This document shows positions 46,253-57,499 of a stretch of DNA of 64,000 nt, piece by piece. Source of the DNA: an uncultured Chlorobiaceae bacterium (lineage in GTDB: Bacteria; Bacteroidota; Chlorobiia; Chlorobiales; Chlorobiaceae). The translations under genes and the position numbers were made by a program. The notes under the pieces are model-generated. The model was not told where the DNA came from. It ran no database searches and worked only from the letters and a program-made list of their open reading frames with translations. The DNA is taken from assembly GCA_903824045.1 (NCBI GenBank), contig CAIJVD010000037.1, positions 1-64,000 on the forward strand. Direction: 5' to 3'. The stretch's first letter is position 1, and each line of letters opens with the position of its first letter.

Positions 46253-48274
46253 ATGAGTTACCGGCAGCATGCAGGGAAACCGGAAGATCATGAGTTCGGC
46301 CGCCGGCTCGGTATCGTTGTGCTCATTTTTGCGGCCTTTATCGCCGCCATCATAGGGATGCTGCTCAGTATCCAGATCGTCAATGTCAAGGTGTGGCGGA
46401 CGAAGGCGGTCCGGCAGTACGAGCGGGTTGTGACCGAGGTTGCAGAGCGGGGGTGTATTCTCGACCGGCATTCGCGCATGCTGGCAGAAAGCATCGAGTC
46501 GGTCTCCTTTTATGCCGATCCCGTTATCGTGCGCAACTCCCCTCTTTTCAATGAAAAAGGAAAGGCGGTCATCGACCGAAAGAGCGGCAAGCAGAAAACC
46601 TTTGACAACTCAGCTGCCGTCGCCACGCTTTTTGCAAAATATCTTGGCATCAACCGCCAGCTCTGCCTCAAGGAGCTGAGTCGCCCGAAAGGGGTGATTG
46701 TGATTGGCAAAAAGATCCCCGTGTCGCGGGCTCTGCCGATACTGCAGGAGAAGATTGCGGGGGTCTGGTCGGACAAGGAGCATCAGCGCTACTACCTCAA
46801 TGTTGCATCACAGGTTATCGGCTTTACCGACAGCAAAAACATCGGGAGCAGCGGTCTTGAGCTCCAGCTCAACAAGGATCTCAAGGGCATTGACGGCACC
46901 AGGATCTTTCAGCGATCGGCCACCGGTGTCCGTTACCCCGCGCCCGAGGCAAAGCAGCAGGATGCGGTTAAAGGCAATAGCGTTCAGCTGACCATTGACG
47001 CCGACATACAGAGCATCGTCGAGGACGAGCTGACCAAGGCGGTCGGCAAGTTCCGCGCTGATGCTGCGGCATGCATCGTCATGGACGTTCGCACGGGGGA
47101 GATCCTTGCGATGGCCAACAATCCTGTTTTTGATCTCAACCAGCGGGGGTCATGGACTCCGGAGCGCTCACGCAACCGTGCGGTAACCGACAGTTACGAG
47201 CCAGGCTCGACCTTCAAGATTGTCATGGCCGCTGCGGCAACCGAGGTGCTGAAGCGGAAAGCCACCGACATGGTCTTCGCCAATAACGGGGTGCTGCCGG
47301 TCTACAACCTCTCCATCAAGGACCATGAGCCTTACGGGAACATCACCTTCCGCCAGGCGATCATGTACTCGAGCAATATCGTTGCGGCCAAGACCGCCAT
47401 GGCGGTCGGAGCCGAGCAGTTCAATGCCTATGTGCACAATTTCGGATTCGGAACAAGAACCGGCCTCGGGATTGTCGGCGAGTCCCCCGGCAGGGTTCGC
47501 CCTTTCGGAAGCTGGGACAGCACAACGCTTCCCTGGATGGGCTACGGCTATCAGGTGATGGCGACACCGCTTCAGATCCTTCAGGCATATGCGGCTGTCG
47601 CCAATGACGGCAAGCTGATGCGCCCATTCATCATCAAAAAGGTACTCGACGCCAACGGCAAGGTGGTGCGCGAGACTTTGCCCAAAATTGTGCGGCAGGC
47701 CGTCACGCCCGAGACGGCGCGATATCTCGGCCGGGAGTACTTCAAGGCGGTTGTCGACAGCGGCACCGCCAAAAGCGCCGCAGTTCCAGGCATAAGCGTT
47801 GCGGGCAAGACCGGCACCGCCCAGCGTGCCGCCGGCGGCTCATACGCCAATAAAGTCTATGTCTCCTCATTTGTCGGATACTTTCCGGTAGAGGCCCCGC
47901 TCTACGCCATCATTGTGCTGGTGGAAAATCCGAGAACTGCCTACTATGCCGCGACCGTTGCCGCACCGGTCTTTTCTTCCGTGGCATCGCGGATGATCGC
48001 CTGTTCTGAAGAGATGCAGAAAAATCTCTCATTCCGCTCTCCGGAGCAGGCGGTTATCGATTCCCTTCATACGATAGCCGTTCCGCAGCTTGCTGGAATG
48101 AATCGCCAGGAGGCGAAGCGGCTGCTGAAATGGCTCAAGCTCGACATGGATTATTCCGGAGATTCGGACGGTGTGGTTGTCGGCCAGAGCATCGCGCCCG
48201 GCGTGAAAGTCGAAAAAGAGCAGCTCGTCAAGGTGGTGCTCGGTTCGAGAAACCGGAAGAGCAAGCCGTTATGA
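46253..48274 (+). CDS. ftsI: Septal peptidoglycan transpeptidase FtsI (PBP3) with C-terminal PASTA domain
   Basis: A 673-residue class B penicillin-binding protein with one N-terminal anchor (LGIVVLIFAAFIAAIIGMLL). The dimerisation domain contains RGCILDRHSRMLAES. The transpeptidase has all three active-site motifs: SxxK in EPGSTFKIV (about residue 320), SxN in YSSNIVAA (about 372), and KTG in VAGKTGTAQ (about 516). Residues from about 605 form a PASTA domain (VPQLAGMNRQEAKRLLKWL, ending VKVVLGS). It crosslinks septal wall with FtsW. Its stop overlaps murE by four bases. Confidence 0.95.
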   Translation: MSYRQHAGKPEDHEFGRRLGIVVLIFAAFIAAIIGMLLSIQIVNVKVWRTKAVRQYERVVTEVAERGCILDRHSRMLAESIESVSFYADPVIVRNSPLFNEKGKAVIDRKSGKQKTFDNSAAVATLFAKYLGINRQLCLKELSRPKGVIVIGKKIPVSRALPILQEKIAGVWSDKEHQRYYLNVASQVIGFTDSKNIGSSGLELQLNKDLKGIDGTRIFQRSATGVRYPAPEAKQQDAVKGNSVQLTIDADIQSIVEDELTKAVGKFRADAAACIVMDVRTGEILAMANNPVFDLNQRGSWTPERSRNRAVTDSYEPGSTFKIVMAAAATEVLKRKATDMVFANNGVLPVYNLSIKDHEPYGNITFRQAIMYSSNIVAAKTAMAVGAEQFNAYVHNFGFGTRTGLGIVGESPGRVRPFGSWDSTTLPWMGYGYQVMATPLQILQAYAAVANDGKLMRPFIIKKVLDANGKVVRETLPKIVRQAVTPETARYLGREYFKAVVDSGTAKSAAVPGISVAGKTGTAQRAAGGSYANKVYVSSFVGYFPVEAPLYAIIVLVENPRTAYYAATVAAPVFSSVASRMIACSEEMQKNLSFRSPEQAVIDSLHTIAVPQLAGMNRQEAKRLLKWLKLDMDYSGDSDGVVVGQSIAPGVKVEKEQLVKVVLGSRNRKSKPL

Positions 48275-49812
48275 GTGCCACACTTGAATATGCGGGCCGC
48301 GAGGCGGTGATGCTGGAAGAGCTCCTGGCGGGAATCACTGCGCTCTCGAGGAGGGGTGCGGCTGCGCCGGGTCAGAGGGTCAGCGTGGTTACGAGTGATT
48401 CACGAGAGGTTATCCCCGGCGCGATTTTTGTGGCTGTACGAGGCTACTGCACAGACGGTCACCGCTTTATCGGCGCCGCCATCAAGAGCGGGGCGGTTGC
48501 GGTGCTCTGTGAGGAGCTCCCCCCGGATGAGGGCGACAGAGAGGTGTATATTAAGGTCGCCGATTCCAGAAAGGCGCTTGCTGAGGCGGCCCGGCTCTTT
48601 TACGGCTGCGCTTCGGATCGGCTGATGATCATCGGGGTCACCGGAACCAACGGCAAGACCACAACGGCAAGGCTGATTACGGCAATGCTCAACGCCTGCG
48701 GGATTTCGGCGGGCTATATTGGTACCAATCTCTGCTTGATCGGTGATCGGCAGATCCCCCTTGACAGGACAACCCCCGAGGCTCACGGCCTGCACGCGCT
48801 ATTTCGTCAGATGGTTGATGCCGGTTGTATGGCTGCGGTCATGGAGGTCTCCTCCCACGCCCTGATGCTCGGGCGGGTGGACGGCGTCCGCTTTCATGTG
48901 GCGCTCTTTACCAACCTGAGCATGGAGCATCTTGATTTTCACCGCACGATGCAGGAGTACGCTTCGGCCAAGCAGCGGCTTTTCGACCAGCTCGCCCCGG
49001 ACGGTTTTGCCGTGTTCAATGCGGATGATCCCCGGACGGCAGAGATGGCCCGGCGCGTCGCTCCTGAGCGGCGCTTCTGCTGCACCATGCACTCTTCGCT
49101 CCCCCTGGAGCTGGAGTGCCGGCGTCAGTTCAGGGCGGAGATAATCACGCAGTCGCTTGCTTCGAGTCGTATTGAGCTGCACTTTCCCGATGTGCAGATG
49201 ACGATGGATGTAGGGCTGCCTGGCGAGTACAATGTGATGAATGTCCTTGAAGCAGCGGCCACCGGTTTCGGTATGGGGCTTCCGCCGGAGGCGATCTGTC
49301 GATCACTGTCGGCACTCTCCGCAGTTGACGGGCGAATGGAGCGGGTGGGGCGCCTGGAGTTGGGCATGCACGCGTTTGTGGACTATGCCCATACCCCCGA
49401 TGCGCTCTTCAAGGCGTTGACAACCCTCCGGGCCCTCAAGCCCGAAGGCGGACGTCTTGTGGTTGTGTTCGGATGCGGCGGCAACCGCGACAGGGCGAAA
49501 CGGCCAGAAATGGGCAGGATCGCCTCTGAACTCGCCGACGAGGTCATTATCACCTCAGACAACCCCCGGGATGAAGATCCCCTGGCCATCCTCGACGAAA
49601 TCGCCAGCGGCATGCCGGAGGGGAGCTACAGGAGGGTGCCGGACCGGGCCGAGGCCATCCGTCAGGCAGTTGGACTGCTCCGGGAGGGAGATGTCCTTCT
49701 GGTTGCCGGTAAGGGGCACGAAAAGTATCAGGAGATTTCCGGACAGAAAGAGTATTTTTCCGACCAGGACCAATTACGCAAGTATATGCAGGAAAAGGAG
49801 TGCGGGAGATGA
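48271..49812 (+). CDS. murE: UDP-MurNAc-L-Ala-D-Glu meso-diaminopimelate ligase MurE
   Basis: From the ATG at 48271 (overlapping the ftsI stop as ATGA) the protein has 513 residues. Order of landmarks: the uracil-binding N-domain with VVTSDSREVIPGAIFVAVRG, the P-loop GVTGTNGKTTTARLI, the central VMEVSSHALMLGRVDGVRF, and the C-terminal VDYAHTPDALFKAL, FGCGGNRDRAKRPEMG and TSDNPRDEDP. The DNPRDEDP motif is the marker of diaminopimelate-adding enzymes, consistent with dapD in this window and a Gram-negative wall. The translated frame continues upstream of 48271 only as a shadow of ftsI. Confidence 0.96.
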   Translation: MSATLEYAGREAVMLEELLAGITALSRRGAAAPGQRVSVVTSDSREVIPGAIFVAVRGYCTDGHRFIGAAIKSGAVAVLCEELPPDEGDREVYIKVADSRKALAEAARLFYGCASDRLMIIGVTGTNGKTTTARLITAMLNACGISAGYIGTNLCLIGDRQIPLDRTTPEAHGLHALFRQMVDAGCMAAVMEVSSHALMLGRVDGVRFHVALFTNLSMEHLDFHRTMQEYASAKQRLFDQLAPDGFAVFNADDPRTAEMARRVAPERRFCCTMHSSLPLELECRRQFRAEIITQSLASSRIELHFPDVQMTMDVGLPGEYNVMNVLEAAATGFGMGLPPEAICRSLSALSAVDGRMERVGRLELGMHAFVDYAHTPDALFKALTTLRALKPEGGRLVVVFGCGGNRDRAKRPEMGRIASELADEVIITSDNPRDEDPLAILDEIASGMPEGSYRRVPDRAEAIRQAVGLLREGDVLLVAGKGHEKYQEISGQKEYFSDQDQLRKYMQEKECGR

Positions 49813-51230
49813 AGGGTGTGTTGAGTATTGAGGATTTCCGGAAGGTCGGCACGGTGGCGATCTCCACGGCGGCAGCTCCCCCCCTGGAAATCGAGGGACC
49901 GGTGGTGGTTATTGATTCGCGTGAGGTGAAGGGCGGCGAGATTTTTATTGCCCTCAAGGGAGACCGGACGGACGGCCACTGCTATGTCGCGAGCGTTTTC
50001 GAGAGAGGGGCGAGCTGGGCGATGGTCAGCCGGGAGTGGTATGAAGCCGAGGGCTCACCGCTCCCGCCTCCCGCAAAAGGGTTTATCGTCACCGGTGATA
50101 CCGTTCTTGGCCTTCAGGAGCTTGCACGGATCTACCGCTCCACGTTCTCCATTCCTGTAGTGGCAATCGGTGGCAGCAATGGCAAGACCACGACAAAGGA
50201 GATGGTCGCCTCCGTGCTCGGTGCCGCCTTCAGGGTCAAGATGAGCCAGGGCAACAGGAACAACCATCTCGGCGTCCCCCTGACCCTGCTCCAGCTCCGT
50301 CAGGATACCGATATCGCCGTAGTAGAGGTTGGCATCAACCATCCCGGAGAGATGGAGGAGCTTGCTGAAATCGCCATGCCTACCCATGGACTGTTGACCA
50401 ACATCGGCCATGAGCACCTCGAGTTTCTTATCGATCTTGACGGGGTTGCAGCGGCCGAACTCAAGCTTTTCGACTATCTGCTCCGTCACGGGGGGAGCTG
50501 CTTCATCAACGAGGAGGACCATCGGCTTCAGGCCGCCGGTAGCGGCGTTCAGGGCGCTATCCGTTACGGTTCAGCTGAGGGGGCAGAATCGGACTGCCGG
50601 GCGAGCGAGCTCTCCGTTGAGTCGGACGGCCGCATCTCCTTTCTGCTTTCGCTGCACGCGGACTCCGCAAGGGTGCGTTTGAATTTTACAGGAAAACACA
50701 ATGTCATCAACGCCATTGCCGCCGCCGCCGTGGGCGCTCATTTCGGACTTTCGCTGCCCCAGATAAAAGAGGGGCTTGAGCGGCTTGTTCCCGCTCCGGG
50801 CTGGAAGCGGCTCGAGGTTATCGAGAGCGGGGGCATCAGGATTCTCAACGATACCTACAACGCGAATTCGGACTCCATGCGGCTGGCCATTGACGCCTTG
50901 TGCGATCTGCCCTGTTCTGGACGCAGGATTGCCGTCCTTGGCGATATGCTCGAGCTCGGCGCGGCAGGAGATGTTGAACATGAACGGATTGGCAGGTATA
51001 TTCACGAGCGGGCCGTTGACATGATGCTTGTTTTCGGAGAGAGGGCCCGGCTGATATGCCGTGAGGCCGCTGAACGGTGCCGGGGCCATTTCGACACCCA
51101 TGAGGAGCTTCTTCGTGCCCTGCTTGAGGTTGTCCGGGAGGGCGATGCACTGCTTTTCAAGGGCTCGAGAGGCATGAAGCTCGAACAGGTGGTCGAGGCG
51201 CTGATCAAGGCCCGAATAATACAAGAATAA
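49809..51230 (+). CDS. murF: UDP-MurNAc-tripeptide D-alanyl-D-alanine ligase MurF
   Basis: A 473-residue ligase from the ATG at 49809, which overlaps the murE stop by four bases. It has VVIDSREVKGGEIFIALKG, the P-loop VAIGGSNGKTTTKEMVASVL, VEVGINHPGEMEELAEIAMPTHGLLTNIG, and the C-terminal NDTYNANSDSMRLAIDAL and VLGDMLELG. It adds D-Ala-D-Ala to complete UDP-MurNAc-pentapeptide. The C-terminal KGSRGMKLEQVVEAL is also typical. The ddl gene that makes its substrate is not in this cluster. Confidence 0.96.
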   Translation: MKGVLSIEDFRKVGTVAISTAAAPPLEIEGPVVVIDSREVKGGEIFIALKGDRTDGHCYVASVFERGASWAMVSREWYEAEGSPLPPPAKGFIVTGDTVLGLQELARIYRSTFSIPVVAIGGSNGKTTTKEMVASVLGAAFRVKMSQGNRNNHLGVPLTLLQLRQDTDIAVVEVGINHPGEMEELAEIAMPTHGLLTNIGHEHLEFLIDLDGVAAAELKLFDYLLRHGGSCFINEEDHRLQAAGSGVQGAIRYGSAEGAESDCRASELSVESDGRISFLLSLHADSARVRLNFTGKHNVINAIAAAAVGAHFGLSLPQIKEGLERLVPAPGWKRLEVIESGGIRILNDTYNANSDSMRLAIDALCDLPCSGRRIAVLGDMLELGAAGDVEHERIGRYIHERAVDMMLVFGERARLICREAAERCRGHFDTHEELLRALLEVVREGDALLFKGSRGMKLEQVVEALIKARIIQE

Positions 51231-51262
51231 CGCACATACAATAAACAGACAAGAATCCCCCT

Positions 51263-52369
51263 ATGCTCTACTATCTGCTGCATTACATCGACAGGATGTT
51301 TCGACCGCCGGGACTTCATGTCATCGAGTATCTGACCTTCAGGGCGAGTGCGGCAGCGATCACCTCGCTTCTGATTACGCTTTTTGCCGGCCCTGCATTC
51401 ATCCGCTACCTCAAGGCGCGCTTTATAGAGCCGGTCAAGGAGGAGGCGCCGCCGGAGCACAGGCAGAAAAAAGCCCTCCCGACCATGGGCGGGCTGCTTA
51501 TCATTTTTTCAATCGAGATCTCGGTGCTGCTCTGGTCGAAGTTCATCGATGCGCATGTCTGGCTGATCATGCTGGCCGTGCTCTGGATGGGTGTTATCGG
51601 CTTCATCGACGACTACCGGAAAGTTGTGCTGAAAATCAAGGGGGGGCTCTCCGCCCGATACAAGCTGATCGGTCAGGTGACGCTCGGCATGGTGATCGGT
51701 ATCTATACCTGGCGCGACCCGGCGTTTTCGGTGCTGCTTTCAACAACAACCGTCCCTTTTTTCAAGAACCTGACCATCGATTACGGCATTTTTTATATCC
51801 CGATCGTCATCTTTATCATTACAGCGGTCTCCAATGCGGTGAACCTGACTGACGGTCTTGACGGCCTTGCCTCCGGGAGCTCCGCCCTTGTGGTTATGGC
51901 TCTCGGCGGATTTTCATACCTTGCCGGTAACGCGGTCTATGCCACCTATCTGAACATTCCCTTTATTCCCGGCGGCGGCGAAATCATGGTTGTCTGCATG
52001 GCGATTGTCATGGCATGCGTTGGCTTTCTCTGGTTCAACTCGCATCCGGCCGAGATCATCATGGGCGACACCGGTTCGCTTGCGCTCGGCAGCGCCATAG
52101 CGGTCATTGCACTGCTGATCAAGCAGGAGCTGCTCCTGCCGGTGCTGGCAGGTATCTTTTTCCTCGAAACGCTCTCGGTTTCACTGCAGGTGCTCTATTT
52201 CAAATATACGAAGATGCGTTTTGGCGAGGGCAGGCGGATCTTCCTGATGGCGCCGCTCCATCACCATTTTCAGCTCAAGGGGTGGCCGGAACAGAAGATT
52301 GTGCTCAGGTTCTGGATCATCACCATTATCTTTTTCCTTACAAGTCTCATGACCCTGAAACTCAGATGA
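51263..52369 (+). CDS. mraY: Phospho-N-acetylmuramoyl-pentapeptide transferase MraY
   Basis: A 368-residue enzyme with about ten membrane helices that transfers phospho-MurNAc-pentapeptide to undecaprenyl phosphate, forming lipid I. Family motifs are [12 protein letters not shown], the catalytic Asp pair in [22 protein letters not shown], and the [19 protein letters not shown] end. The C-terminal stop overlaps the murD start by four bases; the gap to murF is 32 bases. Confidence 0.97.
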   Translation: MLYYLLHYIDRMFRPPGLHVIEYLTFRASAAAITSLLITLFAGPAFIRYLKARFIEPVKEEAPPEHRQKKALPTMGGLLIIFSIEISVLLWSKFIDAHVWLIMLAVLWMGVIGFIDDYRKVVLKIKGGLSARYKLIGQVTLGMVIGIYTWRDPAFSVLLSTTTVPFFKNLTIDYGIFYIPIVIFIITAVSNAVNLTDGLDGLASGSSALVVMALGGFSYLAGNAVYATYLNIPFIPGGGEIMVVCMAIVMACVGFLWFNSHPAEIIMGDTGSLALGSAIAVIALLIKQELLLPVLAGIFFLETLSVSLQVLYFKYTKMRFGEGRRIFLMAPLHHHFQLKGWPEQKIVLRFWIITIIFFLTSLMTLKLR

Positions 52370-53769
52370 TTGCCATGGACGCAGCCGGAAAAAGGGTACT
52401 GGTCATCGGTGCCGGCAAGAGCGGAGTGGCCGCGGCGGAGCTGCTTCAGCGGCAGGGCGCCGAAGTGCTGGTGAGCGAAGTAGGCCCTGTCGGCGAGGAG
52501 GTGGCGGCCCGACTGCAGCAGCAGGGAATCTCCTTAGAGCAGGAGGGGCACTCCGGACGTTTTTTTGACGCCGATTTCTCGGTCGTCAGTCCCGGCATTC
52601 CCCCTCATGCACCGGTCATTCAATCGTTGCAGGCTCGAGGGGTGGCAATCTACAGCGAGATTGAGCTCGCCTCATGGTACTGCCGTGCACGGATTGTCGG
52701 CATCACCGGAACTGACGGAAAGACCACGACTTCAACCCTGATTCACCGTATCGCCGAGAGCGACGGACTCCGCAAGGGGTACCGGTCGTTCAGTGTCGGC
52801 AATATCGGCGTGCCCTTTGCTTCGAAGGTTGAGGAGATGGGGCCGGGTGACGTGGCGGTGGTCGAGCTGAGCAGCTACCAGCTTGAACGCTGCTTTACCT
52901 TCAGGCCTGAGGTCTCGGTTATCACCAATATCACCCCCGATCATCTGGCTCGCTACGGCGGCGACATGCAGCAGTATGCCGAGGCGAAGTACAGGATCTA
53001 TGCCAATCAGAAAGAGGGGGACACGCTTGTCTACAATGCGGATGACCCGATCCTCAGAAGCCATTTTGAGGGTGTGGCAGGCCGCCTTCCCTTCAGCATA
53101 ACCCCTTTCGGCCAGGATCGACCAGCTTCCGCAGAGGAGTGCCGCGCGGTGTTGATCGAAGATGATGCCGTGGTTGTGCGCACCTCCGCCGGCAGCGAGC
53201 GGGTTATTGAACTCTCTCGGGTTCTGAAGGAGAGCTTCAGGGGGAGGCACAATATCTATAACACGCTTGCCGCAGTCGCCACGGCAAGGGCGCTCGGCAT
53301 CGAGGATGATGCCGTCAGAACCGCGCTTGAGGAGTTCAGGGGGGTCGAGCACCGCCAGGAGTTTGTTGCCTCAATCGACGGCTGCGGGTGGATCAACGAC
53401 TCCAAGGCTACCAATCTCAATGCCATGCGCCAGGCGCTTGAATCGGCACCCGGACGTGTTGTCCTCATTGCCGGGGGTCAGGATAAAGGCAACGACTACC
53501 CCTCCATCGGAGGGCTTGTTCGTGAAAAGGTCACCATGCTGATCGCGATTGGAGAGTCAAAAGGAACGCTGGCATCGGCCTTTGAGGGGATCGTCCCCTT
53601 GAAGCAGGCCTCTTCGCTCGAAGAGGCGGTGCGCTTTGCCCGTGAGGCTGCAGGAAATAAAGAGAGCGTGCTTTTTTCGCCGGGGTGCGCAAGCTTCGAC
53701 ATGTTCAAGAATTTCGAGGACCGCGGCCGGCAGTTCAAACAATGCGTCCATCAATTGGAGAGATGCTGA
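52366..53769 (+). CDS. murD: UDP-MurNAc-L-alanine D-glutamate ligase MurD
   Basis: From the ATG at 52366 (ATGA overlap with mraY) the protein has 467 residues. The N-terminal Rossmann-like domain has [17 protein letters not shown]; the P-loop is [15 protein letters not shown]; the central region has [10 protein letters not shown] and the C-terminal domain [15 protein letters not shown] and [12 protein letters not shown]. The end [17 protein letters not shown] is the classic MurD C-terminal motif. The open frame further upstream is an mraY shadow. Confidence 0.96.
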   Translation: MIAMDAAGKRVLVIGAGKSGVAAAELLQRQGAEVLVSEVGPVGEEVAARLQQQGISLEQEGHSGRFFDADFSVVSPGIPPHAPVIQSLQARGVAIYSEIELASWYCRARIVGITGTDGKTTTSTLIHRIAESDGLRKGYRSFSVGNIGVPFASKVEEMGPGDVAVVELSSYQLERCFTFRPEVSVITNITPDHLARYGGDMQQYAEAKYRIYANQKEGDTLVYNADDPILRSHFEGVAGRLPFSITPFGQDRPASAEECRAVLIEDDAVVVRTSAGSERVIELSRVLKESFRGRHNIYNTLAAVATARALGIEDDAVRTALEEFRGVEHRQEFVASIDGCGWINDSKATNLNAMRQALESAPGRVVLIAGGQDKGNDYPSIGGLVREKVTMLIAIGESKGTLASAFEGIVPLKQASSLEEAVRFAREAAGNKESVLFSPGCASFDMFKNFEDRGRQFKQCVHQLERC

Positions 53770-54953
53770 ATACCGCCAACATTCCCGGTACTTCCCCGGA
53801 GCTTCCGGCGCCCTCTCGCGGGGCGGCTGTGGCCGGAAAGCTGCTGCTCCTGATCGTTGCCATGCTTATGTGCATCGGTATTGTCGTCGTCTACAGCAGT
53901 GGCGCGGGATGGGCGGAGACGAAATATGCAAGCACGGAGTACTTCCTCTGGCGCCAGCTTTTCTTCTCACTGCTCGGCATTGCCGTCATCGTCCTCTTCG
54001 GCCGGATCGACTACCATTTTTTCTGGAAGACCAGCAGGATCATTCTCTATAGCAGCATCGCCCTTCTCTCCCTGTTGCTGGCCATGAAGGCAGTGCATCT
54101 CATTTCTGGAGCGGCACGGTGGATCGGCTTCGGGCCGCTTAAATTTCAGGTTTCCGACTTTGCCAAGTATGCGGTAATCTTTCACTTCTCAAGGCTTATC
54201 ACCGAAAAACGCGAGTATATCAAGGATCTCAAAGACTCCTATTATCCCCTGCTCACGAACCTGATGGCTGTCGTCATCCTGGTGGCTCTCGAACCGAACT
54301 TCAGCACTGCATCCCTTATCGGCATGATAGGTTTCATGCTCATGTTTATCGGCGGGGTCAATATCCGCCACATGCTGTTGACGGCTCTGCCGCTTCTTCC
54401 CATCGCGGGTATTTTTGCCATTGCCGCGCCCTACAGGGTGGCTCGCTTGCTCTCCTTTTTCAGCGGAGATGAAAAAGGTATGAGCTACCAGGTCGTGCAG
54501 GCTTTGATCGGGCTTGGTAACGGAGGGCTCTTCGGTCTCGGCATCGGCAACAGCAAGCAGCGTGAGCTCTACCTGCCGCTCTCCTACAACGACTTTGTCT
54601 TTGTTGTCGTGGGCGAGGAGTACGGTTTTATCGGCGCCCTTGTCGTTATTGCCCTGTTTGCCGGATTTCTGGTCTGTGGCCTGATCATAGCAAAGCATGC
54701 TCCCGACAGCTTTGGCCGGTATGTTGCCAGCGGCATCACCCTTGCCATCTCCCTTTTTGCGTTCATCAATATCGCCGTCGCCTGCCACCTGCTCCCGACT
54801 ACAGGCGTCGCCCTTCCCTTTATCAGTTACGGCGGCACGGCACTGCTCTTCAACTCGCTCGGGGTCGGCATTCTCGTCAGCATATCGGGCTACAGGAAGC
54901 GGCACCCGGGAGCCCCCCTTCCAATCGACGGCGCCGAGAGGAGTGCATTATGA
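53763..54953 (+). CDS. ftsW: Septal glycosyltransferase FtsW
   Basis: From the ATG at 53763 the SEDS protein has 396 residues; an ATG at 53742 is also possible. About ten membrane helices are visible. Family markers are [57 protein letters not shown], the extracellular [30 protein letters not shown] with the catalytic Asp/Glu region, and [26 protein letters not shown]. It polymerises lipid II at the septum with FtsI. The start overlaps the murD stop by seven bases and the stop overlaps murG by four. Confidence 0.95.
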   Translation: MLNTANIPGTSPELPAPSRGAAVAGKLLLLIVAMLMCIGIVVVYSSGAGWAETKYASTEYFLWRQLFFSLLGIAVIVLFGRIDYHFFWKTSRIILYSSIALLSLLLAMKAVHLISGAARWIGFGPLKFQVSDFAKYAVIFHFSRLITEKREYIKDLKDSYYPLLTNLMAVVILVALEPNFSTASLIGMIGFMLMFIGGVNIRHMLLTALPLLPIAGIFAIAAPYRVARLLSFFSGDEKGMSYQVVQALIGLGNGGLFGLGIGNSKQRELYLPLSYNDFVFVVVGEEYGFIGALVVIALFAGFLVCGLIIAKHAPDSFGRYVASGITLAISLFAFINIAVACHLLPTTGVALPFISYGGTALLFNSLGVGILVSISGYRKRHPGAPLPIDGAERSAL

Positions 54954-56047
54954 ACATTCTCTTTGCAGGAGGGGGAACCGGAGGGCATCTCTATCCGGCC
55001 GTGGCCATGGCGGGTGAACTGAAAAAGTTGGATCCGGGTGTTGCAATCTCCTTTGCCGGTACGACCAGCGGCATCGAGGCCACGGAAGTTCCAAGGCTCG
55101 GCTACCCTCTTCACCTGCTCCCTGTAAGGGGGCTGAAACGAGGCCGTTCACTCTCGGCTCTCATTGGCAATCTTGGCGTGCTCTCTGATTTTGCGCTCTC
55201 TCTTGGCCGTGCCGCAGCCCTCATATGGAGGGAGGCTCCCGATGTTGTCGTCGGCACCGGAGGGTTTGTCAGCGGGCCGATGCTTCTGGCGGCCCAGCTT
55301 ATGGGCAAAAAAACGCTCATCCAGGAGCAGAACGCCTTTCCCGGAGTGACCACAAAGCTGCTTTCGAGACTTGCAACCGAGGTGCATATTGCTTTTGAGG
55401 AGGCGCGAGGCTTTCTGCACAAAAAAGAGGGGGTCTTTGTCACCGGCAACCCATCCCGCACTTTCATTGTGCAGGAGCCTGACTCAGCAAGAGCCCGTTT
55501 CGGCCTTCACCACCCCCGCCCGACGCTGCTGGTCTTCGGCGGGAGCCGCGGAGCCCGCTCGATAAACAATGCCGTACTCAAGCGGCTCGACGAAATTCTC
55601 GCCGGAGCAAATCTTATCTGGCAGACCGGCTCGCTCGATTTCGACCGGATCCGCGGGCAGGTCAAGAGCTCCGAATCGCTTTTTCTGGCGCCCTATATTG
55701 AGGATATGGGTGCGGCATACGGCGCTGCCGATCTCGTGGTCTGCCGCGCAGGGGCCTCTTCGATAGCCGAACTGACCAATCTCGGAAAGCCGTCGGTGCT
55801 TATTCCCTATCCGTTCGCTACCGGCGACCATCAGCGCCACAATGCCCGTTCGCTGAATCGGGGCGGGGCCGCGATCGTCGTCGAGGACAGCGATCTTGAC
55901 GCTGATGCGGCGATACAGGAAATTCTCGGGCTGCTGCAGGACGCAGGGCGGCGCAAAGAGATGGGCGCAGCCGCCCTGAGGCTCGCCTACCCCGATGCTG
56001 CCCGCCAGCTTGCGCTGCGCATTGTCAGCCTTGCTCAACAACATTAA
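54950..56047 (+). CDS. murG: UDP-N-acetylglucosamine transferase MurG
   Basis: A 365-residue membrane-associated GT-B enzyme that adds GlcNAc to lipid I, forming lipid II. The N-terminal glycine-rich loop [18 protein letters not shown] is diagnostic. Further markers are [44 protein letters not shown], and the donor site [35 protein letters not shown]. It overlaps the ftsW stop (ATGA) and ends 15 bases before murC. Confidence 0.97.
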   Translation: MNILFAGGGTGGHLYPAVAMAGELKKLDPGVAISFAGTTSGIEATEVPRLGYPLHLLPVRGLKRGRSLSALIGNLGVLSDFALSLGRAAALIWREAPDVVVGTGGFVSGPMLLAAQLMGKKTLIQEQNAFPGVTTKLLSRLATEVHIAFEEARGFLHKKEGVFVTGNPSRTFIVQEPDSARARFGLHHPRPTLLVFGGSRGARSINNAVLKRLDEILAGANLIWQTGSLDFDRIRGQVKSSESLFLAPYIEDMGAAYGAADLVVCRAGASSIAELTNLGKPSVLIPYPFATGDHQRHNARSLNRGGAAIVVEDSDLDADAAIQEILGLLQDAGRRKEMGAAALRLAYPDAARQLALRIVSLAQQH

Positions 56048-56062
56048 CCGCAGGGGAGTGGA

Positions 56063-57475
56063 ATGGAACTTGGCAAAACAAAAAGCGTTCATATTGTTGG
56101 TATCGGCGGGGCCGGCATGAGTGCCATTGCAGAGCTGCTGCTGAAATCGGGCTTTGGCGTGACCGGTTCGGATATTTCGACGGGAGAGGTGACCGACAAG
56201 CTTCAGGAGCACGGGGCGGTCATCTACAAGGGACACCGGGCAGAGCAGGTCGCCTCGTGCGATGTGGTTGTCTACTCATCGGCCATTCGCCCGCAGGAGA
56301 ATATCGAAATCATCGCTGCTGAAAAAGCAGGCATTCCCGTCATCAAACGCGACGAGATGCTCGGTGAGCTGATGCGCTACAAATCGGGAATCTGCGTTGC
56401 GGGAACCCATGGCAAGACGACCACCACGGCCATGATCGCCACCATGCTCATTGAGTCAGGGGAGTCTCCGACGGTCATGATCGGCGGCATATCGGACTAC
56501 CTGAAGGGGAGTACGGTTGTCGGTGAAGGAAAGTTCATGGTCATCGAGGCGGACGAGTATGACCGGGCATTTCTGAAGCTTACCCCGACCATTGCGGTCA
56601 TCAACAGTCTCGAGTCGGAGCATATGGACACCTACGGCACCCTCGAGGAGCTGAAGCATGCTTTTGTGGACTTTGCCAACAAGGTACCTTTCTACGGAAG
56701 GGTGATCTGCTGTGTTGACTGGCCTGAAATCCGCAAGATCATCCCCTCCCTGAACCGTCTCTATACCACCTTCGGCATCGAGGAGCCCGCTGATGTGATG
56801 GCCTCGGAGATCGTGCTCGAAAAAAAACGGACCACGTTTACCGTAAACGCTCAGGGTCGTGAGTTCAGGGATGTTTGCATCAATGTGCCGGGGCGACACA
56901 ATGTGCTCAATGCCCTTGCTGCTTTTTCGGTTGGCCTTGAACTGGGGCTTGAGCCCGAAAAGCTTATTGCCGGTCTTGGTCGCTACAGCGGCATGAGGCG
57001 TCGCTTCCAGGTGAAATTCGATAATGGCAAGGGTCTTCTGGTGGTTGATGATTACGCCCACCACCCCTCGGAGGTTAAGGCAACGGTCAAGGCCGCCAAA
57101 AGCGGCTGGACGGATTCGAGGGTGATTGCGATTTTCCAGCCGCATCTCTTTTCGCGCACCAAGGAGTTCGCCGACGAATACGGCTGGGCCCTTTTAAGGG
57201 CGGACAGCGTCTATGTCGCCGACGTCTATCCTTCCCGTGAAAAGGCCGAGAATTTCCCGGGTGTCGATGGAGAGCTTGTTGCTGCCGCTGTGCGCAAGGC
57301 GGGAGGCAAGCATGTCGAGTACATCCCGCACAGGGAGGCGCTGCTTGCCGCTCTCGGCCAGGAGGCCCGGAACGGGAACATGCTGCTCTTCATGGGCGCG
57401 GGAGATATCACCCATCTGGCTTCGAAGGTAGCCGAAATCTGCCGCCAGAAATCGGCGGGAGGGAGTGCATCGTGA
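56063..57475 (+). CDS. murC: UDP-N-acetylmuramate L-alanine ligase MurC
   Basis: A 470-residue ligase that starts the peptide stem. The N-terminal Rossmann motif is [17 protein letters not shown], followed by [15 protein letters not shown], the P-loop [44 protein letters not shown], and the C-terminal [20 protein letters not shown] and [13 protein letters not shown]. In many dcw clusters murB and ddl follow murC; here ftsQ follows directly after 24 bases. Confidence 0.97.
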   Translation: MELGKTKSVHIVGIGGAGMSAIAELLLKSGFGVTGSDISTGEVTDKLQEHGAVIYKGHRAEQVASCDVVVYSSAIRPQENIEIIAAEKAGIPVIKRDEMLGELMRYKSGICVAGTHGKTTTTAMIATMLIESGESPTVMIGGISDYLKGSTVVGEGKFMVIEADEYDRAFLKLTPTIAVINSLESEHMDTYGTLEELKHAFVDFANKVPFYGRVICCVDWPEIRKIIPSLNRLYTTFGIEEPADVMASEIVLEKKRTTFTVNAQGREFRDVCINVPGRHNVLNALAAFSVGLELGLEPEKLIAGLGRYSGMRRRFQVKFDNGKGLLVVDDYAHHPSEVKATVKAAKSGWTDSRVIAIFQPHLFSRTKEFADEYGWALLRADSVYVADVYPSREKAENFPGVDGELVAAAVRKAGGKHVEYIPHREALLAALGQEARNGNMLLFMGAGDITHLASKVAEICRQKSAGGSAS

Positions 57476-57499
57476 ACGGAACAGAAAAAGTCGCCCTCC